39,302 bases of DNA from Myxococcales bacterium. GTDB taxonomy: Bacteria > Myxococcota_A > Polyangia > Polyangiales > Polyangiaceae. Location of the stretch: NCBI GenBank assembly GCA_023248735.1, contig JAHFDY010000014.1, forward strand, positions 1 through 39,302, read 5' to 3'. A program made the position numbers and the translations under genes. The stretch's first letter is position 1, and each line of letters begins with the position of its first letter. Shown piece by piece: positions 10,218-18,785 of the stretch. The notes under the pieces were generated by a model. It did no database searches. It was not told the DNA's origin and saw only the letters and a list, made by a program, of their open reading frames with translations.

Positions 10218-10600
10218 ATGCTCCGACGTCAATGGATGCTCAGCTTCGCCATGCTCCTGCTCGGCTCTTGCGGCGGCACTTCGACGGTCCGCCGCACTGA
10301 GAGCGACCTTAGGGCGGAAGTGCCGAAGCCACGAGTCGTTCTCAATCGCAAAGTTGTCATTACGATTGACGACCTGCCGCTGGCCGATTTCGATCGGTAT
10401 CCAAGTGACGTCTCCGACGGGCGACTCCCGTTGGTTGCGGCTGATGCGTAGTCGTGATCTGCGCCGATCGAGATGACGAGTCGTTTCCTCCATTATTGGC
10501 GGTCTTGCAACAACGAGGGACGGGTGACGGCGCATTCCATGTGCAGTTGGCACGGTTTTGGAGCTGGAAGCAGTTACCATCGGCAACGTGCCCGTTACGC
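10218..10600 (+). pseudogene. possible decayed polysaccharide (NodB-type) deacetylase remnant
   Basis: MLRRQWMLSFAMLLLGSCGG lipoprotein signal, then RKVVITIDDLPLADFDRYPSD (NodB entry motif), with a stop at 10451. FPPLLAVLQQRG continues in another frame at about 10484. Boundaries approximate. Confidence 0.35.
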
Positions 10601-11880
10601 GAAGCGTCCTCAGGTGGGTGTTCTCCAATGTCATGCGCATTTACTACCGGCGCATTGATGTTGTCGGAGAGGTGCCACCGAAGGACGTAGGTGGTCGCGT
10701 CTTTGTGGCCAATCATGTCAACGGTCTTGTCGATCCGGTGCTCGTGATGACGAGTGCGCCGTGCATGATTTCGCCCGTTGGCAAAAGCACGCTTTGGTCA
10801 ATTCCGATGCTCAAGTGGGTTCTCGACGCCGTCGATGCCGTGCCAGTGACACGCCGCAAGGACGATCCGACGAAGGCCGTGGGCTCGAACGACGTGGTAT
10901 TCGAGGCCGTCGCGGATAAATTGATCAATCATGGTAACATTTTGATTTTCCCAGAGGGCATTAGCCACAATGAGCCTCAGCTCCAAAAGTTGCGCACTGG
11001 CGCTGCGCGGATGCTCATGCGCGCAGCCGACGAGGGTGCGAGGGGGCTTACGTTTCAAGCTGTGGGACTCGAGTTCGATGCTCGTGACGTCTTTCGGTCG
11101 CGAGCGCTCATTATTTACGGCCCGGTGCGAGAGGTCGATGCGACGACCGGCGCCACGGAAGAGCGCGTCAATGCAATCACAACCGCGATGCGAAGCGATC
11201 TCAGTGAGCTTATCGTCGAAGGAACGGACTGGTCCGAGATGCGAGCGATAGCTCAGGTGGCCGAAGTGCTCGCCAATACGGCGCCCCATACAGATGGTAT
11301 GGCGGCATCTTCGCTCGCGCATCGCAACGCGATTGGTCGTCGTGTTGAGGCGGCGACGCGAGCGATCATGAAGTCGCAACCCGCCGTCGTTGAGGCCGTG
11401 AAGGGCAACTTGGAAACCTATTTTTCGAACCTAGCGCAGAGCGGCCTCTCCGATCGCGATGTCGTGCGTGGGTCGACCGGAGTCGGCGTTGTGCGCGCTG
11501 GGCTCCTTGGGCTTGTACTGCCCTTCGCAATCGCGGGTGCCCTGCTGTTTGCGCTTCCTTACCAATTTCCGCGTCTCGTTGCGCGTGCGTTCGCGAAAGA
11601 GAGTCATGACGTGGTGTCGACTTACAAGTTAGGCGTCGGCCTTATCGTGTATCCCGTTTGGGCAATGGGCTTGACGATCACCACGTTCATCCTGTTCCCA
11701 GTCCCTTGGGCGGCGCTCGCGGTTTTGCTCGTATGGCTCGCGCCTTGGTGTGCGTTGGTGTGGCTCGACGTGCTTGAACACGGACCGAAGCGTCCCGCGA
11801 ATCGGGATGCACTCTTGCGCTCACGCCGGGTGCTCATGACGTCGATTGAGCTGGCACAAGCGCAACTGGTTCAAAGGTAA
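10558..11880 (+). CDS. PlsC-type 1-acyl-glycerol-3-phosphate acyltransferase
   Basis: VANHVNGLVDPVL (HX4D-like, NHVNGLVD), FPEGISHNEP motif and two C-terminal hydrophobic segments. Start uncertain: TTG at 10558 or GTG at 10585. Confidence 0.85.
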   Translation: MELEAVTIGNVPVTRSVLRWVFSNVMRIYYRRIDVVGEVPPKDVGGRVFVANHVNGLVDPVLVMTSAPCMISPVGKSTLWSIPMLKWVLDAVDAVPVTRRKDDPTKAVGSNDVVFEAVADKLINHGNILIFPEGISHNEPQLQKLRTGAARMLMRAADEGARGLTFQAVGLEFDARDVFRSRALIIYGPVREVDATTGATEERVNAITTAMRSDLSELIVEGTDWSEMRAIAQVAEVLANTAPHTDGMAASSLAHRNAIGRRVEAATRAIMKSQPAVVEAVKGNLETYFSNLAQSGLSDRDVVRGSTGVGVVRAGLLGLVLPFAIAGALLFALPYQFPRLVARAFAKESHDVVSTYKLGVGLIVYPVWAMGLTITTFILFPVPWAALAVLLVWLAPWCALVWLDVLEHGPKRPANRDALLRSRRVLMTSIELAQAQLVQR

Positions 11881-11882
11881 AT

Positions 11883-12587
11883 ATGGGTGTCCTGTATCTT
11901 GTTCGTCATGGCAAGGCGGCCGAACTTCGCGAGGGCGCGTACGATTCGCTCTCGGCTACAGGGTGGAAGCAAGCTGCGGCCATCGGCCAATACTGGCGTG
12001 CCCGAGAGCAGACGTTTGACCATGTCTTTGTTGGACCGAGGCAGCGCCACCAGGAGACGCTTGATGGAACGTTTGCAGCGATGGGACGCACCCATCACGA
12101 TGTTCAGAAAATTGACGATCTGGATGAGCACGCGGGCTTGATGGTCGTGAAGAACACGCCTTCCAGTTGGCTCGAGACGCGCCCAGAGGCGAAAGAGATC
12201 GCAAAGCGCATCGCGTCAGGTGAGTCAAATCGAGACGATCTGCTGGCGGCCTTTCGGGTTGTTGTCCGGGCGTGGGTGGACGGCGAGCTGTGTCCTTCCG
12301 ACGTCGAGAACTGGTCTGCATTTCGCGAGCGCGCGTCGAGAGGTCTAAGAACGATGGTTCTGTCGTGTGCTGGGCGAGGTACCAGCGTCGCTTTCACATC
12401 GGCAGGTACGATCGCGGCGGCGGTGGGTGGTCTCTTGGGCGCTAACGATCGCGCGGTGTTGGATCTCTCGTGGCGGCTCTACAACGCGAGCGTCACTGAG
12501 GTTGTCATCGGTCGCGATGGCGTATCGATGCGCACGTTCAACGAGACAGCTCATCTTATGGACGATGAGCTTCGAACACAGGTTTGA
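11883..12587 (+). CDS. histidine phosphatase family protein (phosphoglycerate mutase-like)
   Basis: LYLVRHGKA catalytic RHG motif at the N-terminus. Confidence 0.85.
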   Translation: MGVLYLVRHGKAAELREGAYDSLSATGWKQAAAIGQYWRAREQTFDHVFVGPRQRHQETLDGTFAAMGRTHHDVQKIDDLDEHAGLMVVKNTPSSWLETRPEAKEIAKRIASGESNRDDLLAAFRVVVRAWVDGELCPSDVENWSAFRERASRGLRTMVLSCAGRGTSVAFTSAGTIAAAVGGLLGANDRAVLDLSWRLYNASVTEVVIGRDGVSMRTFNETAHLMDDELRTQV

Positions 12588-12597
12588 GAGGGCGGTC

Positions 12598-13782
12598 ATG
12601 GTCGACATTGGCAAGTTTGTGAACGACATTGAGAACTTCCTTCGCGAGCGCGTTTATCCCCGCGAGCCCGTGTGGCTCGCAAAACCATTTGTCGAAATCG
12701 AGCACGAGCTCTTCTCGTTGCGGCGCGAGGTAAAGGCGCGAGGCTGGTGGGCGCCCTACCTTCCAATCGCTTCGGGTGGCTCCGGTCTCGCACTTCTCGA
12801 CTACGCACGTGTGAGCGAGGTTCTCGGCACGACGCCATATGGGCACTACGTCTTTCATTGTCAGGCGCCTGATGTCGGCAACATCGAGGTGCTCCTCAGC
12901 CACGGGACTGACGAGCAACGAGCGACGTTTTTGGAGCCTCTCGTTAAGGGCCTTACGCGAAGCTGCTTTGCGATGACCGAGCCAGAGCACGCGGGTTCAA
13001 ACCCTACCTGGCTCAGTACTGAAGCCGTGCGAGAGGGCGACTCGTATGTGCTCAATGGCCATAAGTGGTTCACGACCGGTGCAGACGGCGCAGCCTTTGC
13101 GATTGTGATGGCGGTGACGGATCCCGCCGCGGCGCCCCACCTGCGTGCCTCGCAGATTCTGGTTCCGACGGACGCGGAGGGTTTCGAAAGGGTAAGAAAC
13201 TTGCCTGTTATGGGCGCGCCCGAGGCGGGCTGGCCAAGTCACTCTGAAGTGCGCCTTACGAATTGCCGTGTGCCCCTTGGTAACCGAATCGGTGACGAGG
13301 GCGCTGGCTTTCGCATCGCGCAGGAGCGCCTCGGACCTGGGCGTATTCACCACTGCATGCGTTGGGTCGGCATCATGCAGCGGGCCATCGAGCTTACGGC
13401 GAAGCGTGCTCACTATCGCGAAACCGCGCCAGGGGAAAAACTCGCGGATAAGCAAGCGATTGTACACTTACTCGCAGATAGTCAGGCTGATTACTTGTCA
13501 AGTCGCTTGCTCGTACTCGATGCCGCGACGCAGATCGACAAGAGCGGGATGCACGCCGCGCGCGAAGCCATCTCGCTTATCAAGTTTGTGGTTGCGCAGG
13601 CACTTGGTCGCGTCCTCGATCGTGCGATCCAGGTGCATGGAGCTCTCGGAATGCTCGACGAGACACCGCTGGCGTACTGGTACCGGCACGAGCGAGCAGC
13701 GCGCATCTACGACGGTGCTGACGAGGTGCACAAGAACGTGGTTGGCAAGGCTGTGCTTCGCTCCGCAGTGGGTAGGCCGTGA
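12598..13782 (+). CDS. acyl-CoA dehydrogenase family protein
   Basis: CFAMTEPEHAGSNP, LNGHKWFTTGADGA, QVHGALGMLDETPLAYWYR and RIYDGADEVHKNVV are ACAD signatures. ATG 12598 chosen over the 12367 track start, which overlaps the upstream gene. Confidence 0.93.
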   Translation: MVDIGKFVNDIENFLRERVYPREPVWLAKPFVEIEHELFSLRREVKARGWWAPYLPIASGGSGLALLDYARVSEVLGTTPYGHYVFHCQAPDVGNIEVLLSHGTDEQRATFLEPLVKGLTRSCFAMTEPEHAGSNPTWLSTEAVREGDSYVLNGHKWFTTGADGAAFAIVMAVTDPAAAPHLRASQILVPTDAEGFERVRNLPVMGAPEAGWPSHSEVRLTNCRVPLGNRIGDEGAGFRIAQERLGPGRIHHCMRWVGIMQRAIELTAKRAHYRETAPGEKLADKQAIVHLLADSQADYLSSRLLVLDAATQIDKSGMHAAREAISLIKFVVAQALGRVLDRAIQVHGALGMLDETPLAYWYRHERAARIYDGADEVHKNVVGKAVLRSAVGRP

Positions 13783-14852
13783 ACGATACGCTCGATCAGC
13801 CAGGCAAGGTCCGCGAACGCGATGCATTCGACCTCGAAGCGCTTCGTGGCCATCTCTCGTTGCGTGCGCCCGAGTTGCCGAAGGTTCTCGAGGTGAAGCA
13901 GTTTGGACGCGGTTACTCGAACCTGACGTACGGCCTCACGACGGAAGGTGGAAAAGACCTGGTCCTGCGTCGGGCTCCTCCGGGCGTGCAAATCAAGAGC
14001 GCGCACGATATGGGACGCGAGTACCGCATCCTCTCTTCGCTCGGTCCGCACTGGAACAAGGTGCCGAAAACGCGTTACATCTGCGAAGACTCGAGCGTCA
14101 TTGGTTCGCCATTCTACCTGATGGATCGCGTGGAGGGCGTCATCCTGCGAGGTAAGTGGCCGGCTGCGCTCGACACGAGCCCATCGGCGATGCAGCGCGC
14201 TTCGCATGCTGCGATCGATACGCTCGCAGAGATTCACAAAATTGACCTTCAAGCAACTGGACTACACGCGCTAGGCAAGCCAGAGGGCTATATCACTCGT
14301 CAAGTTCGGGGCTGGGGTGGGCGATATCTTGCGGCCAAGACGGACGACGTCGCCGATGTCGATACGCTGGTGCGGTGGCTCGAGTCGCACATGCCCGGTG
14401 AAAGTGGCGGAACACTCATTCATAACGACTACAAATACGACAACATGGTTTTGTCGCCGGGGCTCGACTCCGTGCGCGCGGTCCTCGATTGGGAGATGGC
14501 GACGGTTGGCGATCCGTTGATGGATCTGGGCACAGCTCTCGGGTACTGGGTTCAGGCTGACGACCCGGACTTATTTCAAGTCTTGCGGTTTGGGCCAACG
14601 CATCTACCTGGCAGCCTGACGCGAATTGAGATCGTCGAACGTTACATTAAGATGAGTGGCCGCAAAGTGGATGATCCGCTTTATTACTTTGTGTTCGCGC
14701 TCTTCAAGTTGGCGGTCGTCGCGCAACAGCTCTACAAGCGGTATGCGGAAGGACTGACCGAAGAGCCGCGCTATGCGCTCATGATCGAGGGTGTGAAGAG
14801 CGTTGCGAGAATGGCGGTGATCGCGATGGAACGGGGAACGATCGCGCCGTGA
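13779..14852 (+). CDS. phosphotransferase family protein (APH/ACAD10-like kinase)
   Basis: FGRGYSNLTYGL, LIHNDYKYDNMVL (HxDxxxxN) and VLDWEMATVGDPLMDLG. GTGA overlap with the ACAD gene. Confidence 0.9.
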   Translation: MNDTLDQPGKVRERDAFDLEALRGHLSLRAPELPKVLEVKQFGRGYSNLTYGLTTEGGKDLVLRRAPPGVQIKSAHDMGREYRILSSLGPHWNKVPKTRYICEDSSVIGSPFYLMDRVEGVILRGKWPAALDTSPSAMQRASHAAIDTLAEIHKIDLQATGLHALGKPEGYITRQVRGWGGRYLAAKTDDVADVDTLVRWLESHMPGESGGTLIHNDYKYDNMVLSPGLDSVRAVLDWEMATVGDPLMDLGTALGYWVQADDPDLFQVLRFGPTHLPGSLTRIEIVERYIKMSGRKVDDPLYYFVFALFKLAVVAQQLYKRYAEGLTEEPRYALMIEGVKSVARMAVIAMERGTIAP

Positions 14853-14865
14853 CTTCTCCCGTCGC

Positions 14866-15600
14866 TCAGAAACGGCCGCTGGCTGGGGCAGCACTTGCGC
14901 GCGGGATGGGCACAAGAAAAACTTGCAACGGCGACTGGCAGCTCGGGGCCATCATGTCAGTCGATGCACGGCTGCACTCAGCTTCGATGCCCGCTTGACG
15001 CACGATTTCTGGGGCGTGTGAGGTCGCCGTCGCGGTCGCCGTCGCGGTCGCCATCGTCTTGAAAGCGCCCATTGTCACTGCGGAAACGATGTGCGTTGCG
15101 AGGTTGCAGCTTGCGTTCCTCGACACTTCGGAGAGGTCGATCGACCCCACAACCTTGAGCTGTCCGGTGGCGGTGGTCATGACCGTCAAGCGTCCTGACC
15201 GTTTGAGCACGCTCTCCAAGCTTGCGGCGCCCAGCGGTAACTTCGCGTAGAGAGCGTCTGCATCTTGGATTTCGAGCGTGTCGCGACGCACGCTCGTCTT
15301 TTGCCAATCATAATCGGCTCTCGGACGACACTCGTCGACGATGCGCAGCTCACATCCCGTGTAGGCCACGGCGATGGCATTGCTGTCGCGCTTGTCGAAC
15401 GTTTCGGTGAGTCGCGACTCGAGCCTTACGGAGCCGGGCCATTCTGTGACGAGTGGCTCTCCATGTGACAGGCCAATCGCGCAGTGGGCCGCGACCCAGC
15501 TCTTTGAGCGCACCTCGCTGGTGGCAATCTTGGGTCCCTTTGCACCGGTGCACGCGAGACCAAGCATGCCAACCAATGAAAGGGCGAGCATCCGGATCAT
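14866..15600 (-). CDS. hypothetical lipoprotein
   Basis: MIRMLALSLVGMLGLACTG signal with lipobox; start set at 15600 rather than the track start 15660. Confidence 0.6.
   Translation of the reverse strand: MIRMLALSLVGMLGLACTGAKGPKIATSEVRSKSWVAAHCAIGLSHGEPLVTEWPGSVRLESRLTETFDKRDSNAIAVAYTGCELRIVDECRPRADYDWQKTSVRRDTLEIQDADALYAKLPLGAASLESVLKRSGRLTVMTTATGQLKVVGSIDLSEVSRNASCNLATHIVSAVTMGAFKTMATATATATATSHAPEIVRQAGIEAECSRASTDMMAPSCQSPLQVFLVPIPRASAAPASGRF
15022..15056. repeat. 12-bp tandem repeat GGTCGCCGTCGC, about 2.9 copies, in frame
   Basis: Two exact 12-bp units (15022-15033, 15034-15045) plus GGTCGCCATCG, encoding the TATATATAT stretch of the lipoprotein. Confidence 0.8.
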
Positions 15601-15773
15601 CGGCTCAGCTACGGGCGGTGGAGACCGGGAGTTTAGCGATCCCGCCACTTTGCCGCACACACGCTCTGTTACTGAAGTTGCTGAAACGCCTTGTGGGCGA
15701 ACGTGGTCGTTCTTGCCTCGCGCGCGGGTGGAGTCTTCAGTAGCGATGGGGCCTGGCCGTACTCACGTATCAG

Positions 15774-16493
15774 GTGACACGCATTGCGTTGTTGTTAGGA
15801 GACGCAGCACAACGAGAGCAGCTTTCGGCGGCGCTCGCATCGGCGTTTGGAGAAAACGTCAGGATTATTGACGATATCCTGCAAGCCAAAGATGAACTCG
15901 TGGTCGCGGTGGTCGCCGTGGGTGATATCGCTGGGCTACTCGCTTTCGGGTGTGCAGACTTTGTCACATTGCCGTGTGACAGCGCCGAGGTTGTTCGGGT
16001 CGTGGCTGCACTGTTGGACGGCAACGATGCCCCGCCCGCGTCCCGGGGGCCGTCGTCCGAGTATCGTGTGCCGGTACAGAGCGAGGAAGTCACGCTTCAC
16101 CTTTCTGACGGCGCGAACAAAGTAGGCACCTTGTTCTGGCCGAGTGAGGTCGAGTTTCGCAAATCGCTTGAGTCTGGCGATGCGTTCTTTCCGGTTAGCG
16201 TGGATGGCAAGATACAAATCGTTGCGCGCGCGGCGGTCGAAGCGTTTGGCATTCCTCAGGCACGCGAATCGGTTGCGTGGGAGCCCGAGGTACTCGCCAA
16301 GCGCGTGAGGGCGCGGTTGCGCATGCAAAGTGGTGCGACGTTCGAAGGAGAGTTCGTCTACTCGGCCGCCGAGGCACGCGCACGCGTTGCCGACTACCTC
16401 AATGAGAAAGACCGCTACTTTCCCTTCCGCGTGGGGAATGAGCTCCTTGCCGTGTCAAAAGCGCACGTCGCCTGGGTCGAGGAATTGCGATGA
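15774..16493 (+). CDS. regulator-like protein: short pseudo-receiver plus two similar beta-rich domains (DUF6812-like)
   Basis: N-terminal MTRIALLLGD...GCADFVTLPCDSAEVVRVV resembles a receiver without room for the phosphoacceptor region; two copies of a ...FFPVSV.../...YFPFRVGNELLAVSKAHV repeat. GTG start. Confidence 0.55.
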   Translation: MTRIALLLGDAAQREQLSAALASAFGENVRIIDDILQAKDELVVAVVAVGDIAGLLAFGCADFVTLPCDSAEVVRVVAALLDGNDAPPASRGPSSEYRVPVQSEEVTLHLSDGANKVGTLFWPSEVEFRKSLESGDAFFPVSVDGKIQIVARAAVEAFGIPQARESVAWEPEVLAKRVRARLRMQSGATFEGEFVYSAAEARARVADYLNEKDRYFPFRVGNELLAVSKAHVAWVEELR

Positions 16494-17569
16494 CGCCGAT
16501 GGTTGTGCGGCTTCTGCGCTTCACCGTCGAGCAAGGCGCTTCCGATCTCCATCTTTCGGCGGGTGAGAAACCAATGATTCGCGTCTCGGGCGAACTCTTG
16601 CCCGTAGACCTTCCACCGCTCACGAGTGAGCAAGCCCATTCGCTCATTTTTGACGTCATGAACGACGCGCAGAGGCGCGGATTTCAGGAGAATCTCGAGT
16701 GCGACTTCGCGTATCGCCTCGACGACAACGCGCGCTTTCGTGTGAATGCGTTCACGCATAATCGGGGCGAGGGGGCCGTGTTTCGGACGATCCCGACGAA
16801 GATCCCACGCATGGCAGACCTTGGGCTGCCCGAGGTCGTGCGTGCGCTGTGCGACGAAGAGAAAGGACTCATTCTTGTCACTGGGCCGACCGGGAGCGGC
16901 AAGTCGACGACGCTCGCAGCGATGATCGACTACCTCAATGAGACCATGCATGGTCATATTTTGACCCTCGAAGACCCGATCGAATTTGTGCACAACACCA
17001 AACGCGCACTGATCAATCAGCGCGAAGTCGGCGCGCAGACGAAGTCGTTTCACAACGCTCTCCGAAGTGCTCTTCGCGAAGACCCCGACGTCATTCTGGT
17101 GGGCGAGCTGCGCGATCTCGAAACGATCTCGCTTGCCCTCACCGCAGCCGAGACAGGTCACCTGGTGTTTGGCACTATGCACACGCAGAGTGCGGCAAAA
17201 ACGGTCGATCGCGTCGTCGACGTATTTCCTCCGAATCAGCAGGCGCAGATTCGCGTGATGCTCTCAGAGTCGCTTGTGGGCGTGATTTCGCAGATGCTCG
17301 TCAAGAAACTTGGTGGCGGTCGAGCCGCCGCGCTCGAGATTCTGGTGGGTACGCCGGCGGTGCGCAATTTGATTCGTGAAGGCAAGACGCATCAAGTGGC
17401 GTCCATTCTTCAAGTAAGCGGCAAGATCGGCATGCAGACAATGGAGGCTGCGCTTGCCGACCTTGTCACGCGGCGTGTTGTTTCGCTCGGTGATGCGCGT
17501 GCACGCATGCCTGGAGCGGAAATCTGGAACGTTCTCGAGAAGACTCTTTCGGGAGGAGGGTCCTCGTGA
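16490..17569 (+). CDS. pilT: type IV pilus retraction ATPase PilT
   Basis: GPTGSGKSTT Walker A, Asp/His boxes and the AVRNLIREGK motif typical of PilT. ATGA overlap with the upstream gene. Confidence 0.95.
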   Translation: MTPMVVRLLRFTVEQGASDLHLSAGEKPMIRVSGELLPVDLPPLTSEQAHSLIFDVMNDAQRRGFQENLECDFAYRLDDNARFRVNAFTHNRGEGAVFRTIPTKIPRMADLGLPEVVRALCDEEKGLILVTGPTGSGKSTTLAAMIDYLNETMHGHILTLEDPIEFVHNTKRALINQREVGAQTKSFHNALRSALREDPDVILVGELRDLETISLALTAAETGHLVFGTMHTQSAAKTVDRVVDVFPPNQQAQIRVMLSESLVGVISQMLVKKLGGGRAAALEILVGTPAVRNLIREGKTHQVASILQVSGKIGMQTMEAALADLVTRRVVSLGDARARMPGAEIWNVLEKTLSGGGSS

Positions 17570-18738
17570 GTGACGAGTTGCTCGAAGAAGTGAACGAGAC
17601 GCTGACAAAGCGCATTGAGCCAAACCTCGAGGCGTTTCTGAAGCACATGCTCAGAATCGACGCATCTGACGTGTACATTACCGCGGGCTCACCGGCGGTC
17701 TTCCGTGTTGCGGGTGTAGGTCATCCTGCCAAGACTGCACTAACGCCGGATCACATCGAGCTCATGGCGGCGTCGCTCATGTCGGATGCGCAGCTTGCCG
17801 AATTTCGCCGCGTACACGAAATGAACCTTGTGCACGCGATTGGTGAAGGCCGATTCCGCGTAAACGTGTTTCGACAGCGCGACGCTACCGGCATGGTTGT
17901 GCGCATGATCAAGACGAAGATTCGCGATCTCGATGCGTTGCAGGTGCCGCCGATCATCAAGGAAGTGTCGCTGAGTCGTCGTGGCCTCATTCTCGTCGTC
18001 GGCGCGACCGGCAGCGGTAAGTCGACGTTGCTCGCCGCAATGATCAACCACCGGAACGAAACCGAGACGGGTCATATTGTAACCGTCGAAGATCCAATTG
18101 AATTTGTCCATGAGCACAAGAAGTGCGTTGTGACTCAACGTGAAGTCGGGGGTGATACCCTCTCCTTCGGGGCGGCGCTGAAGAGTGCGCTACGGCAGGC
18201 GCCGGATGTGATCCTCATCGGCGAGGTACGCGACGAGGAGACGATGCAGGCCGCGATCACGTTCGCAGAGACCGGCCACCTTTGCCTCGCGACCTTGCAT
18301 TCGAACAACGCAAACCAGGCGATCGAGCGCGTCCTCAACTTCTTTCCTTCTGAGCGGCAGCACGAGATCTTGCTTCAGTTATCGCTCAACCTGCGCGGGA
18401 TCATCTCGCAACGATTGATTCCAAGTCTTGACGGCGGACGTGCGGCTTGTCTCGAAATCTTGCTCGATACGCCACGCATTCGCGAACTCATCAAAGCAGG
18501 CGAAGTCGACCTCGTGAAGGAAGCGATGGAGCAGTCCGCATACGAGGGCTGCAGGACGTTTGACGCGTCTCTTTTTGACCTCGTCGTTGCCGAACGCATC
18601 AACGAGACCGAGGCGTTGCGCGCCGCCGAAAGTGCGAACAACCTGCGGATGCGGATCGATCGCTGGAAGCAATCAGGGGGCGTCGCGATTGACGACGCGG
18701 ACGACGTCCCGCTGCGTCTTGTGCCGCGCGTCTACTAA
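17566..18738 (+). CDS. PilT/PilU family retraction ATPase (PilU-like)
   Basis: GATGSGKST Walker A, GEVRDEETMQAAITFAETGHLCLATLHSNNANQAIERV, RIRELIKAGEVDLVKEAMEQS. GTGA overlap with pilT. Confidence 0.9.
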   Translation: MSDELLEEVNETLTKRIEPNLEAFLKHMLRIDASDVYITAGSPAVFRVAGVGHPAKTALTPDHIELMAASLMSDAQLAEFRRVHEMNLVHAIGEGRFRVNVFRQRDATGMVVRMIKTKIRDLDALQVPPIIKEVSLSRRGLILVVGATGSGKSTLLAAMINHRNETETGHIVTVEDPIEFVHEHKKCVVTQREVGGDTLSFGAALKSALRQAPDVILIGEVRDEETMQAAITFAETGHLCLATLHSNNANQAIERVLNFFPSERQHEILLQLSLNLRGIISQRLIPSLDGGRAACLEILLDTPRIRELIKAGEVDLVKEAMEQSAYEGCRTFDASLFDLVVAERINETEALRAAESANNLRMRIDRWKQSGGVAIDDADDVPLRLVPRVY

Positions 18739-18785
18739 GCACTTACGTTTTTGTCGCTTCTCCCGCATCGTGTACGATTGCTCGT

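Noticed and set aside
10798-11379. 193-aa minus-strand ORF inside the acyltransferase gene
   Set aside because: Antisense to conserved PlsC motifs; no domain.
12367-12597. N-terminal extension of the acyl-CoA dehydrogenase ORF
   Set aside because: Overlaps the histidine phosphatase gene; the conserved ACAD sequence begins at ATG 12598.
16415-17182. 255-aa minus-strand ORF antisense to pilT
   Set aside because: Mirror of conserved PilT codons; no independent evidence.
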